From Mesostigma viride (Eukaryota > Streptophyta > Mesostigmatophyceae > Mesostigmatales > Mesostigmataceae), in the NCBI GenBank assembly GCA_009746045.1, contig RPFO01000017.1:382501-440000 (forward strand): a stretch of 57,500 bases of DNA, written 5' to 3'. Shown here in pieces: positions 1-12,000 of the stretch (its first letter is position 1; every line of letters begins with the position of its first letter). The notes below the pieces were generated by a model. That model saw only the letters and a list, made by a program, of their open reading frames with translations. It had not been told where the DNA came from and made no database searches. A program made the position numbers and the translations under genes.

Positions 1-50
1 CCGTGACTCCCCAACGGGAGCACGAGTTTTGTTAATTAATTATAATTAAT
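1..50 (+). repeat. 3' tail of a non-LTR element, cut by window edge
   Basis: The stretch holds a hairpin formed by GTG, a bulged A, CTCCC, loop CAAC, GGGAG and CAC, followed by a run of TTAATTAAT. The same tail recurs at 459-534 and 15690-15752, and inverted at 16035-16142, each time beside a CCAT/GATG repeat. This is the layout of a LINE or SINE 3' end. The body of the element lies left of the window. Confidence 0.6.
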
Positions 51-980
51 TGACTAATACATCGCGGAGACAATTACCAGCGCGCAGGCCAGAAATCGGG
101 AGAATCCGGACCATGGTAGCTCGAGCCTGCAGTAATTATCCATGTCCACGTTTTCGAGTCGTTCAGGATGATGAATATGGATGGAGATGGAAATGTGTAG
201 CCTTGTGCAGTGAAATTATGGCTGGCTCGGGTTGTGCATGAAAGTTACAACGCACCTTTCTTGATATTAGAGGATAACGAACCCCCTCCCGTGGGGAAGC
301 GCCCGCGTGTTTGCAAACGCGGGAAGCATGCTAGACAAGACCCCTAGGGTAAAGGGCACGATAGATATCAAGGAGACAACCAGCGCAGGCCAGAAAGATT
401 TAGTTGGCTTGTTGATGTAGATAGATTAGACCGGTTGGACTGCGTGTACACTGTACCCATCCATCCATCCATCAGGGTTAATGCTCCGTGACTCCCTAAC
501 GGGAGCACGAGTTTAATTAATTAATTAATTAATTTCTTGATACTAAATATTAAAAAAGTAGTCATCACAGGAGTCAGGACGTAAATATTGTCAAGGAAAG
601 CAGCTAATAGTAAACTAAATGCTCATGCATGCCGAGCGCTGGGACGCGCAAGTTCAAGTAGCTGTTGTTCAACACGGATTCGAACATACTAGGACCTCTT
701 GCATGATTCCGTGGCTATATGTGATGGGTCTCCTGATCGATCCGAAGGCATCCCAAGCTACAGCCCAACTGCGATACAGATCTTTACCGGAGTGTGGTGC
801 CAGTAATTCAATACGTCCAGAGCACATAGCGATCTGGCTGCCAGCTTGCAATATCATAGAGACAACCAATATAACTGGAATCATGCCATTCATTTCATGA
901 TCTAAGCATGCTCACTTGCCTTTGTCCAAACAGCCTTGCTGTAGTCTGAGACACAAGGCTGCCATATTTGCAAGCCGAAA
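51..980. other. Non-coding, repeat-derived stretch
   Basis: No supportable gene. A segment at 64-138 recurs inverted at 14886-14953, and a short part of it (CAAGGAGACAACCAGC) recurs at 369-388. Positions 459-534 hold a second LINE-type tail. The short open frames on both strands at 619-900 show no family resemblance. Confidence 0.6.
459..534 (+). repeat. LINE-type 3' tail: CCAT repeat, hairpin, AATT run
   Basis: Four CCAT units are followed by a short spacer, then the CTCCC/GGGAG hairpin, then repeated AATT. This is the most complete example of the tail family in the window. No coding remnant is visible directly upstream, so it is probably a strongly 5'-truncated insertion. Confidence 0.6.
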
Positions 981-1176
981 TCAACCCCTGGCGTGCCCGG
1001 TACCACATACACCCCCATAACCGTGCCGTTTTCTACAAAATATGCCATGTCTAAATGACACTGGTATGCTTCCCCGTGACGTCCCCATGAACACAATGAA
1101 CCTGCCATTCATCCCCCATACTTTTGGTTGCGTCCGCATCACCGTGCCCGCATCACGCCACCACCAACATCCCCGG

Positions 1177-2634
1177 CTACGCGCGGCGCCGGCGGCGGTC
1201 CTCGTTCTCATCGCGCCGAGGGGGACTGCGGCTGTGCTTGCGATAGTCACGCCGAGGAGGGCTGCGGCTGTGGCTTCGACTGCGACTGCGGCGACGAGAG
1301 TCATGGCAGGGACTCCTGCTCCTGCTGCGGCTGCGACTACGGCCTCGCTCCCGACGACCACCCCGCCGGTCACGCACACCATCATCATCCCTGCCACCCC
1401 CCCTTCGCTCTGCCTCCCTGCCCCGCTCCCTGCCCCTGTCCTGGTCCCCTCCAACCGCCTCCTTGGCCCGCTCCCGCGGATCATACCGGTCAGGGAACCC
1501 GCTCGCCCAACCCGCCTCGTTCGGGTTGTAGCGATCGGCAAACCCATCGCGTGCGTTCCCACTAGCTGCATCCGCCTTGCCCGCCCATGCACTGCCCGAT
1601 GGAGGGTCCCGCTCCTTGCCCTGCTTGCCAGAGCGATCCTTGTCCGCGCGGTCATCACGGCGCCGAGGGCTGGGGCCCCCCTTGCCACCGCCTTCGTCCT
1701 CACTGCCGCTGGTGCTACCACTGTCACTGTCGCCACCGCCGCTGCTGCTGTCGCTGCTGCCACGTGCTGCTGGTGCCCTGGCTGATGGCTTATTGCTTGC
1801 TGGTGCCCCCCCCTTATCCGCACCATCGCCCCCCTTGTCCACAGCGCGCTTCCCTTTGTCTGCGGCCGACGCCTCCTTCTGGCTCCCCTTGCGTGCACCG
1901 CGAGGGGCATCGTCTCCACTCTCTGCGTCGCTGCTGCTGCTCCCGCTGCTGCTGCTGCCACTGCTGTCACTGTCACTATCGCTGCTACCACTGTCGCTAT
2001 CGCTGCTGTCGTGACGGCGCCTGCGCGGGCGCTTGCCCCTGTCATCCGCACCCTTCCCTGCACCATTCCCCCCCTCGGTGTCCCCCTCCCTCTTCCTCTT
2101 CTCCACCGCCTCGGCGGGCGCACTCTTGCCCTTGTCACCCCCCCTGGGTGACTTGGCCCCCTTGCCCCCCTTGGCCGGCGGCGGCGGCATGGTCTGCTGG
2201 TCCTGCGCCCTCGTGGCCTGCTTGCGTCGTTTCGCCTCCGCCTTGTCTTCCTCCTCCTTTCGCTTGCGGGCCTCTTTCTCCTCCCTCTTGGCCTCCTTTT
2301 CGGCACATTTCTTCTCCTTGGCGGCGCGCTTGGCCTCCCGCTTGTGTGCACGCTCTTTCCTGCGATCCTCCCTTTCCTGCTTGCGCTCGGCCTTAAGGCG
2401 TGCGCGCTCCGCCGCCTCGCGCTCCGCCATGCGCTGCAGCCGCGCCGCCTCCTGCACCTGCTTGTCAAACGCGGCGCCCTCCTTGGGCGCGTCGGCCAGC
2501 CCCAGCGCAGAGCGCATCACCTCCATCTGGGCCATCTTGCGCTCGGCGATTGCGTGTGTCTCCTTGGCCGTGCTGCATGGGGACAGCAACAAGAACAACA
2601 GGGGGGTGGGGGGGGGGTTAGGGCGGGGATGGGC

Positions 2635-2717
<83 letters not shown>

Positions 2718-4003
2718 GCGGTGAAGGAGGCTAAGGGGGTGAAGGGGTAAGACGTGGTGGTGAAGAGGTGGGGTTGAGGGGTTGGGGAGTGTGTGTGTGT
2801 GGGGGGGGTGAAGGAAGGCGGGAGGGAGAGTAAGGGATCAACTAGTGACATTTTCTGTCAAGGAATTGTGGAGCAGAGGAAGGATCATTGAAAGTGTTCT
2901 GTAGATAAGAGGGACAGGGAGGGGTTGCAGGGATGGGGAACGGGACCACCTGGAATGGTGGCGACGGGGATGGGACGGAAGTCAAGGGGGGTGAACCGAA
3001 CCGGAAGAAGGGGCCGATATGCAGGGGGGATGGCCCAGAAGATCCTAGAATGACCGATTGGGCTGGGGCTGAGTGTAGGAAAGCGTGGGAGAGGCAATAT
3101 TGAACATGCATCTCCACCGTGGATATGACTTATTCTAACATACTTTCCGGGTCCATGAGCGTCAATAAAGGGCAGCAAGGTTAAGGAACCATGCACAATT
3201 CGTACCCCAACTTGGCCTGGCCTGAAAATGCCCTCACAAAAGGAAAAATACATACGTATGCTAGTTTGGCTGTGTAAGCCAGAAGTCTACATGTAACAGC
3301 CGCCGCGCGCTACCTACCTCTCACTGGCCAGCGCGTTGGCTGCTTGTTCGTCCGACCCCAGCTCCCGCTCCAGCTCTGCCACCTTCTCCGCAATCTCCGC
3401 GTCCGTGTAGCTGCGGGCAAGGCAGTGGACATCCCAGGGAGTAGGCAGGCAGTGGGAAGGCAGTGGGCAGGGAGTGGGCAGGGAGAGAAGGAACAAAAGG
3501 CATGTAAGAAGGATGGAGAGGGATGTCTAATAATTGGAGAGCGGCTGGTGGTACGAAGTAACAGGACAGGCAAACGGCCACAGCACACTGAGTTGCTCGA
3601 GTCCTTAGCTAACAATTACCCTTGCTCCTTGAGCGTTTCTCCCAGGGTCATCGCTTGCACCGCAATGCGGCGCTTCCGCTCATGCTCTAGGATCTCCTTG
3701 TTCGGCTTCCTGCTCATGTCCCTGGCAGATTCGGCAGCCATGTCGCGGTATTCCATCTGCGTTCATAGCACAACACACATGTAATCAGCGAAAACCGCAC
3801 AAATTTGCTGCGCTGAGCGATCTAAACGACAGTCCCAACACCCTTTTACGAAACAAAAACTTGATACAGCCGGGATAAAAGATAGGCATCAGGAGATGGC
3901 GCCTTACCGGTGGCCTCTTTTTGACATTGAATTTGTTTGTCTGGATGTAGCCGCTCGTCCCAGAACCGCGAGGGGTCGTAAGACCAACGCCATTATAACT
4001 CAT
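1177..4003 (-). CDS. CWC21: CWC21/SRRM2-like spliceosome protein (cwf21 domain, RS-rich tail)
   Basis: Four exons, in transcript order 4003-3908, 3756-3620, 3410-3318 and 2572-1177, give 573 residues. All introns are GT-AG and phases match (0, 2, 2). The N-terminus [19 protein letters not shown] is the hallmark start of yeast Cwc21 and human SRRM2 (SRm300). Residues about 53-98 form the cwf21 domain ([10 protein letters not shown], then [17 protein letters not shown]). Proteins of this family sit at the catalytic centre of the spliceosome near Prp8 and Snu114. The last exon encodes a basic coiled region, a long Ser/Asp/Lys-rich disordered segment and an RS tail ending in SRSRSRSRS blocks and PPRRD repeats. 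Protein-sized frames on the other strand at 1100-2700 are shadows of this low-complexity exon. The start is the first ATG and matches the family start exactly. The intron at 2573-3317 carries a (GT)n run. Confidence 0.9.
2636..2714. repeat. (GT)n dinucleotide microsatellite
   Basis: About 39 uninterrupted GT units lie in the third intron of the CWC21-like gene, about 60 bases upstream of the acceptor of the RS-coding exon in transcript sense, where the RNA reads (AC)n. A short second run lies at about 2790-2800. The tract can form Z-DNA and is likely polymorphic in length. Confidence 0.95.
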
Positions 4004-6272
4004 GATGGCAGACTATTATATAAAAATCCGATGTTTCGACACAATGAGCGGCAACGTGACCTCTTTGATTCACAACGTCACCTCAGTCAAAGTCGTTGCT
4101 ATAGTATGGATACACAGCAAATTCTTCAAAAAGCAGAAATTTCTGGCGATTGACCAACTAGTCAACATGCCAATACCAAAATCGATTTAGTCCTGCACAA
4201 AGTAATACATGGAAACAGCTACACATTCAAGTAGCACGTCGAATTTATCTGCGCAGAATATAGGCTTTTACCTACGAAGAATTGATCTCGGCCGCTCAAG
4301 CAACTGGCCACTAAACTAAATGGCCATGGCAGCAGCTCGCCATTTTTCACCGTCTGTCCCCTTCGGCTCTTTCTAAAGCGCGTGCCCAATGCCGCGCTGG
4401 GCGCTAGACTTCGTCACGTTTGCCCAAGACCCAAGCCGTGAAGTACAGGTACCTAGAACATGTACCGAATTCCTGCCACTAGCTGAGTTGAGTTGACTAG
4501 TATGAGAGTTTGGTCACTTCTACAACTTTTTCCTGCACGAAGGCATCTCGAAACTCGGGTGTTCGTATCTTGGTGCACAGTGTAGTGCAGTAACTTGGTT
4601 GGGAGTTAAGCGGGGCCTCATGTTCAAGGGACCGGGCGCGGCGTTTGTTAGCGAACTGAAAATAAACGGATGCTGTTATTCTTGCCTTTCACAATGCTAG
4701 TGGGCCTTCAATGGCGTCGTTGTCTTGTCGGGTCAATCGTGGTCGAATTTGGCTATGGGCGTAACTTCGTCAGGCGATTATGAAGCTTACAATGTGCTGA
4801 CACATTTGCCCAGTAATGACGGCGTTTTCATATCACCAATCGGCATTTCCCATCAACCACTGATGGCTGTCAAGTGATGCGGTACTCGGGCTTGGGTATG
4901 ACACAGGGCATGCCCGAACCAGCAGTGCATGCTCGATAGAAATTACAGGGGAAATATGGATTGCGTACCGTGACGGCCCGTAGTACGAGCTTGTTGTAGA
5001 TTGCCGTATAGCAAGGCGGGGAGCACCTTTGGAACGCACTTGGCTGGGTTTTACTATCAAGGGCACATCATGGACAAATGTAAGCTGTCGTGCGTTAATT
5101 GCAATTGATGAATCTAACTTTAGTCTTCCAAACTTGTTTTCAACGTTTTCCAAGTTTATTTGGTGTCTGCCCTTCGGGGGTGGCCCGTTGCTTACTGAAA
5201 TTGCCATTATGACCAGGAAGTCTCACCCATGTTGCATATTTTTGGTCACCGTGAACAATTGGAATTTGGAATCTTATGTTTGCAGCGGGTACTCGCCTTC
5301 CTTCTTTAAGCCATACCCGGTCGGGTAAAATTTTGGACGACGGCGTACGACACAGCACTGATGGAAAGGTGGGTGTTCCACGGGCAAGAGCCTTTCCTGG
5401 CTACTGGTGCGGACATTGCCTGGTGCTCCACCGTTTCAATTAGGATATCGAAAGTGAGCTGCTGTCTGTGAAAGGAACTATAGTAAACTCTGCGTTTCAC
5501 TATTGTAAGAGGTGCTGTACCTTTTGTGTATGGGCAGTCGCACCTTGGTACTAGCTCCACGAATAGAGAAGGTTGCAAGGTCCTTCTCCATGTCCTGACA
5601 TCGGCCGACGTTTGGCTGGCAGCCTTTTTCCAACATTTTGATGCAGCATATCCTCACTCAACCTGTACGTTACACCCTAGCTTCTCGCCATTGAGAAATT
5701 GTTCAGGATGTGCCTAGTCTAGGCTAGTTGTCATGGCTGTAAATGCTGAACTGCTGAACTGTGCACTACTAGGGTCGGAGCGCTGGACCTCTAGCAAGCT
5801 GGGGTGGGCAGAACTTGACATACCACCGTGTTATGGGCCATGTTTATGACACAGCTTTGCCATCCAGGAAAGACGTGGCATGGATAATGTCTTATTTGAA
5901 TTGCGTTACCAAACTGTTGTAGCTGGCTGCTGCGGGTAGCTGGTGTTGAGCGCGCTGGATAAAACGTGAGCCCTATGTTATGCTTTCCCCTGGATCATCC
6001 AGTTGCAAGCCTGGGCGTACAAGGCTTTGCCAGCCCAGGGAATGTGGCATCTGTTGGACACAACTGCCTCTATTGCCACTTGGTCCTTGGTACTTTTAGG
6101 CAGAGGTGGGGATGTACTGGGCATGATGGGGGGCAGGCCGCAATGGAACGGCCTTTTGTGGTCTGTTGCTCGCCGCTTTTTCCACACGCATGCATGCCCT
6201 GCCACGAATGCCCAATGCATCGTACGGGCATAATTGCTTCTGGTCTGGCATGTCCCGCCCACCATTTTGGTG
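4004..6272. other. Intergenic region upstream of the CWC21-like gene
   Basis: Nothing here resembles a known protein. Several open frames of 60-125 codons occur on both strands with no shared family features and no convincing splice partners. It presumably contains the promoter of the minus-strand gene starting at 4003. It could also hold a 5' exon of the plus-strand gene further right, but none could be identified. Confidence 0.5.
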
Positions 6273-6608
6273 CCTGCCCTCGCCAGCCCTCGCCAGCCCT
6301 CGCCCGCCCTCGCCCGCCCTCGCCTGCCCTCGCCTGCCCTCGCCTGCCCTGGCCTGCCCTGGCCTGCCCTGGCCTGCCCTGGCCTGCCCTGGCCTGCCCT
6401 GGCCTGCCCTGGCCTGCCCTGGCCTGCCCTGGCCTGCCCTGGCCTGCCCTGGCCTGCCCTGGCCTGCCCTGGCCTGCCCTGGCCTGCCCTGGCCTGCCCT
6501 GGCCTGCCCTGGCCTGCCCTGGCCTGCCCTGGCCTGCCCTGGCCTGCCCTGGCCTGCCCTGGCCTGCCCTGGCCTGCCCTGGCCTGCCGTCGCCTGCCCT
6601 CGCCTTCC
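6273..6608. repeat. 10-bp minisatellite GGCCTGCCCT
   Basis: About 33 copies of a 10-bp unit. Positions 6351-6580 hold 23 perfect consecutive copies of GGCCTGCCCT, flanked by variants with CGCCTGCCCT, CGCCCGCCCT and CGCCAGCCCT on the left. Because the unit is not a multiple of three, all frames read through it as repetitive Pro/Ala/Cys or Gly/Arg/Gln peptides. I do not treat these as proteins. Confidence 0.95.
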
Positions 6609-8550
6609 ACGTTTGAACGCCCTCGTAAAATTGGCCATGTTTTGATGCCTCCTTTTCTGCCACATTGTACTGCTTGCCATGTAGTTAATGGCCTCATTTT
6701 GCCACCACGTGTCCATGCCTTGTGCGGATGCCAGCAGGAGATGGCAAGCCCCTCGGTCGTGTTCGGTGAAGACGCGCTGTCGCCCAAGGTGAGGGCCCCG
6801 AGATGCCGCTGCGTCCAGGAACAACCCTGGCAGGGGGCAGGTGTCCGTGGTTCTGGGGGTTTGTGCTGAAAGAATAAGGATGCCCCTGTCTTGCATGGCG
6901 TGCCTTGGAGCCCTGCATGTCATATGAGCACGAGCTCTGTGGAACACAGGAATAAATTTGTTGGGTACGGGATAGTTTTTTGATGGGTACGGGTGAGGAG
7001 CGTAGGGCTGCGGATCCCCCGGGCCGCCCCATAGCCAATTTCCTGTGGCCCATGCGAATAACGGATGGCCATGCCTGGCTGGTGGTTCATCCCACAGCAC
7101 GGTTCTCGGCAGCCAATGGTTGGACTGTGCAAGCCATGCACACACACAGCTGTATCAGGCCGCACACAGGCAGTGTCAGAGGCACATGGACCATAGTTGA
7201 CGCGGAAGATAGAGTGGCAGGCATGGCCCATCGGTAGCAGGGGGCATAGAGGCACGCGAGAGTGCCGTGCTTGCCTGCGCAAAGACCATGTGATCGCCTG
7301 TGACAAACAGCGGCCTATCGTCTGCCCGTACGCGGAGCGGTAACCCTCGGTTACAGCATGCGTTCAGGAGTAGTGGGCTGGTCCACGGGATGGTTCCTCC
7401 TTGCAGTCTCCCTACGCTGTGCTCTGTTGATTGCTGGATGCTTCCTTGGCTCTCCCCTGGTTCAACTCTCTGGAAAACTACCTGGAAAACTGCCTGGTAA
7501 CCCCTCTGGAAACCCTGACAGTTTCTTCTGTGCCACCATGCGACCTGCACCCTGCAGGGAGACGGATCGGGAGGGAACGATGACCAGGACAGGTGGGTGC
7601 CGTGGCTAGGTGAGGGATGCTTTTTCTCGTTGGGAAGGTGGCGAAGGGTGGAACGGCTCCATGTGGCAGTGATTCCATCACACTTCATTTGGAGGAGGGC
7701 ACATGTAACATGTCAGAAGGCAAGGATGCATACATTGTCAGATGGCGCTGCTATCGGGTCGAAGCCAGCGGAACGGTAGGATAAACTTTAATGCTTTTGC
7801 CAGGGTGGATATGGGGGCGCCGATACATGCCGTTCACACGTTACGCACTACCCTTCCTGGTGGCATGTGCCCAGGCAAAAGCGTATGCTGGGGCCAGGCA
7901 TGTGCAGTGGCACGCATAACAAACATGAGGTGACGGCTGTGTTCAACGCATGTTCTCTGCGCAAAGGCCCACATGCCTCCATCATGAGTGTTAATGCACT
8001 CTGCATTTTCCCGCCCGCCCGTCTTCTGGCAGTGCTGTGTTGCCCTGCGCATGCCTGAGCTTGCAGGCCCTACCCCTTCCAGGTGCCCCCACCAGCTAAT
8101 AATGACCCAGCTTCCATGGTTGCTGGCACTAAATGATCGGCCTCAGATGTGTCGATTCGCGCTCGTGGCGATGAAGTCATCAGTCATGCTCCCCCCCGCA
8201 TTTCTGTTCCCCCCTCCCCCCCCCCTCCTGTCCCCCTGTCTCACGGCTCACCCCCCCCCCCCTCTCCCCCTTTACCCGATCCCTGCCCTTTCCTTTCCCT
8301 TCATCGCTTCCATCCTCCGCTCGCATGTTTTCTCTCCCTCATTATCACGCCTGCTTTGTTTCGCCCTCATTGTTCTTCCCTCGTTGTTTTTTCCGCCATC
8401 CATGATCACGATGACCCCTGATGTGGCCCCCTCTCTCCCCTCCTGTTGGCTTTTCACCCCTTCGCCCCCATGCCTCGGGCGCGATCACGTGAGGCCTTCC
8501 TGCGTTATCTCCTTCCCTCTTTATTCCTTTCCGTTCCTTGTCTACCTTTG
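6609..8550. other. Non-coding stretch between the minisatellite and the CFAP100 exons
   Basis: No gene is supportable. The right end (about 8190-8550) is strongly pyrimidine rich. The missing 5' exon or exons of CFAP100 must lie here or further left. That exon should end two bases into a codon, but no candidate stands out. Confidence 0.45.
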
Positions 8551-8560
8551 CTGTGTGCAG

Positions 8561-8930
8561 GGTCGTGGTAAACCCTCATCTTTTCCCCCATCCGCCCTTG
8601 TTGTTTGCTATGTGCAGGGTCGTGGTAAACCCTTATCTTTCCCCCTCTCCGCCCTTGTTGTTTGCTATGTGCAGGGTCGTGGTAAACCCTTATCTTTTCC
8701 CCCCTCCGCCCTTGTTGTTTGCAATGTGCAGGGTCGTGGTAAACCTTTATCTTTCACCCCCTCCGCCCTTGTTGTTTGCAATGTGCAGGGTCGTGGTAAA
8801 CACTTATCTTTTCCCCCCTCCGCCCTTGTTGTTTGCTATGTGCAGGGTCGTGGTAAACCCTTATTTTTCCCACCTCCGCCCTTGTTGTTTCTTCCCGGGC
8901 CGATACCGTGCGCAGGATCACAGTGAACCC
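8561..8930 (+). repeat. Tandem array of duplicated splice-acceptor/exon-start units (57 bp)
   Basis: Six units of exactly 57 bp carry TGTGCAG followed by GGTCGTGGTAAACCC, with the base after AG at 8561, 8618, 8675, 8732, 8789 and 8846. A diverged unit (CGCAG, GATCACAGTGAACCC) follows at 8916. They resemble the true CFAP100 acceptor and exon start at 9014 (CGCAG, GATCACGGTGAACCC); the encoded VVVNPYL parallels ITVNPFI of the exon. In the exon's reading frame the six 57-bp copies run into a stop at 8949-8951, so only 9014 is productive. Confidence 0.85.
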
Positions 8931-9013
8931 TCGTCGTCATCCCCCTTCTGACCTCCTGTTGGTTTTCCACTCCTCCCCCTATCCGTGGCTTGGGCGCTGT
9001 TCCTTGGGCGCAG

Positions 9014-12000
9014 GATCACGGTGAACCCGTTTATCATGCCCGCAGACGAGGAGGTGTTCCGCATGCGCGAGGAGGAGAAGAAGGCGCGCAGCATCGAGAA
9101 GGAGCGCACACGGAAGCTTGGGGTGGCTGAGAAGAGCACGTTCGCGTCGCGCATGGGGACCACGCTCGCGCCCGACTCACGCACCAAGGTGGGGCCTGTT
9201 TGCGCTTGGCTCACGCACCAAGATGGGGGCTGTTTGCGCTTGGCTCACACACCAAGGTGGGGGCTGTTTGCGCTTGGCTCACGCACCAAGGTGGGCCTGT
9301 TTGCGCTTGGCTCACGCACCAAGGTGGGGGCTGTTCGCGCCCGACTCACACAAGGGTAAGTACTGGGGAGCAGACAATAGCTCCCAAGCTGAGGGGGGAG
9401 GGGGGCAGAGTGTGCAGGTGTCGCTCGATCTCGTCTGATTGAGGGATTTGTGCGCCCGACTTACACACCAAGTACCTTATCTAAGGGATTTTCCAGATTC
9501 CGGTGTGTGAACACACCGAGGTGGGGGCCTTGTGCATGCGCACATTAGTAAAGGGCTTAAGGTTTTGCGTGAGGTCTTTGGGGGTGCACCAAGGATAGGG
9601 GACATGCATGCATGCACCCATGTTGGCTGTTGTTGTGTGCGAGACAAGGAGGTGTTGGTGCGCCCGAGTCAACTATCCTGTGACGGACCAAGCTTGGCAT
9701 GATTGGGTGAAAGCAAGAGAACAAGGCTTCTCACGGTACCCTCAAGGGGGTTCACCTCCCATCGTTGCTGGCACTTTCTCTTCCCACGGGTGCCCCTCTT
9801 CTCTGATGTACTATTCATCTTTCACCTCGTTGGCGCTCCCCCCCTTGCCCGTGTCTGTCATTCTGGGACGCGTCAATTGTCTGTGTCCATGGCATGTGCC
9901 ACGTCCGCGATGGCAAACGGTCCTCCCTCTCACGCAGACGGACCTGGACACCATCCTGGGCAAGGTCAGCCTCAAGGACGGGCGGGAGGGGTCGGCGACG
10001 CTGCCCACGGAGCACCGACGGAGAGAAAAGGTGTGTCGCATGCTACAGTGCGCGGGGGTGTGTTCAGGATGCCTGTTGGCCCACAGGTGCGTCGCTTGCC
10101 TGGTAGGGGCGCGTGGTCGCCACGCCATGGCATATGTGACACGTTTGCCATGAAATTAATTAATGGAGGCGGTTTGCGTCTGGGGCAGCATCATGCCCGC
10201 AGCCAGTGTGCTTCTCCATTAGGATGATTCATCATTCAAGTTGGACCGCCGCAACCGCCTCAACCGCCTCTTACCTGGCAAGGCAGTTCATGTCCCGCAC
10301 AGGCCGGCCACATTTTCTTTTTCTTTCAGAGGCGTGGGGAAAGTGAGGCCTGGGTGCGCCCAGGTAGTGCACCGCATCGGCTCTTCCTCAATTGCCCGTG
10401 TTGTTTTGCCGGCCATGTTGCTATGCGTGGTAGCGTTGCTGCATGCAAAGTCGTTGCTGCAGAGGTTCTCTTTCACTTTAGGTATGTAGTTATATTGAGC
10501 ATTGCAACTAAATCCTTTAATGTGTCTGAACGCGTTCCGCACTCTCGTGGCGCGCGCTGTTGTTGCTGCAGTAGGTTTTCTCTTCCCATCCGTGTACGGT
10601 CTATAATCGTTTACCATGCTGCGGCACCACGGCGTTGCGCAGGAGACGATGGCGGACTTTATCGCGAAGAAGCGCGAGATCTTCCTCGTCCAAATGTCCC
10701 TGGACACCAAGCGCACCGAGATCCGCAAGCTGGAGGAGCGCGCGCTGCAGAGGGAGGAGGTGAGGGACATCCGTGCATGGGACATGGCGCAGTGCCGTTA
10801 TGTTGATGCAGCAGTGGCTGCATGCCGGTGCACTCTCCTGGCTGCACATCCGTCCCGTGCCCTGCGCTCGCCACCTGTCACATAATCTTTGCCTGTAGGC
10901 CATGTATTGTAGTCCTGGTAGTGTATTCACCACCGCTGTCCTGCTGTGCCACCATGCTGATGCCTCCGCCATCGCGTGGTGCCACATCGCCCATCTGCCC
11001 CCCCCGTCACAAAATGCCGCATCGCTCATTCCCCCCCTGCCACATTGTCTGCGCCCTCCCTCCCCCCCCCCTCCCCCCACGACGATGCTCCTCGCCCTTA
11101 CCCCCCCAGGCGCTGAAGAAGAGCGAGCTGATGCTGGAGGAGGACGCGCTGCGCTTCGACGCCTTCCTCAAGGAGAACGATGAGAAGGTGAGGCACCGGG
11201 CACATGGCCACCCAGGACAGGTGGGAGAGGCGGGAACAGACACAAGTGGGCGTGGCCATGGGCAGCCAGAGCGTGCTGACACATTTTTTCAACGATGCAC
11301 CATGTTTAGGGAATGCTGGTGGTATTAGCATGAAGCCTGGACGTTACTACGGGGTTGCAGCGCATTGATGTCGAGGTGCAAACAGGCCACCCGCCCCAAC
11401 GGCAGCGCTGGACCACTCCTGTGGGACCACGCCCTGGGGTGGCTCCATGCATCGCGGCATGAGGGCATAGCTTGTTGCAAGTTTGCGGTGAGGTTTTGTC
11501 GTGGCCTCGGGTCCGCTGGTCGGCTGTTCTGGCTTCACTAGCACGGCTTGTTGGCCCCTTGGCAGGTTTCCTAGTGCCCATCGCCCTGCGCGGCGTGGCG
11601 TGCTTGCCCTTTTCTGCTCACGCTTGCACCGGCACGGTGTCCTCCCCGCTCCTTTGTTTGGCTGTGTGCTTCTCTCGGCTGTTTGCTTGTGCCGCGCGCA
11701 GGTGCAAGAGGCAATCAAGTGGGCGGAGGTGGAGGCCAAGGCGAAGCAGGACAAGGTGCACGAGATCAAGCGACTCAACGCGGCCATCGCCACCATTCGC
11801 AGCGAGCTCAACAAGGTACAAGGGTGGGGGAGGTGGGGGGGCGCACAAGGGGGCTAGAGGGGCAAAACAGGATATGGGGGCATTGTTGCATCAGTACCCA
11901 GTTGTGAGTTGGTGGCGAGGGTGTGATTGGGTTTGTGGGTCTGCAGTTTTTGGTTTGCTGTAGTAGCTGTGTGGCGGTTACGCACATAATAATACAATAT

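Noticed and set aside
660-690. tRNA-like TTCGAATCC word on the minus strand
   Set aside because: The flanking bases do not form a T stem, and no D or anticodon arm is found at the right distance.
981-2734. Large open frames on other strands/frames across the CWC21-like last exon
   Set aside because: Low-complexity Arg/Ala/Ser/Pro peptides caused by the repetitive RS-coding exon. The chosen frame joins correctly to three exons carrying the family N-terminus.
5978-7145. Frames of 197-349 codons through the 10-bp minisatellite
   Set aside because: Composed of the repeat itself in every frame on both strands, with no flanking domain.
8561-8915. CRISPR-like regular repeats
   Set aside because: Head-to-tail 57-bp units without unique spacers, in a eukaryotic intron.
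8538-8951. A 137-codon open frame of 19-residue repeats as a real protein
   Set aside because: Better explained as tandem copies of a splice acceptor and exon start; it stops before the true exon.
10213-10268. Possible extra CFAP100 exon (DDSSFKLDRRNRLNRLL)
   Set aside because: Exons ending at 10030 and starting at 10643 already join in phase and match the family sequence; the segment lacks a good donor.
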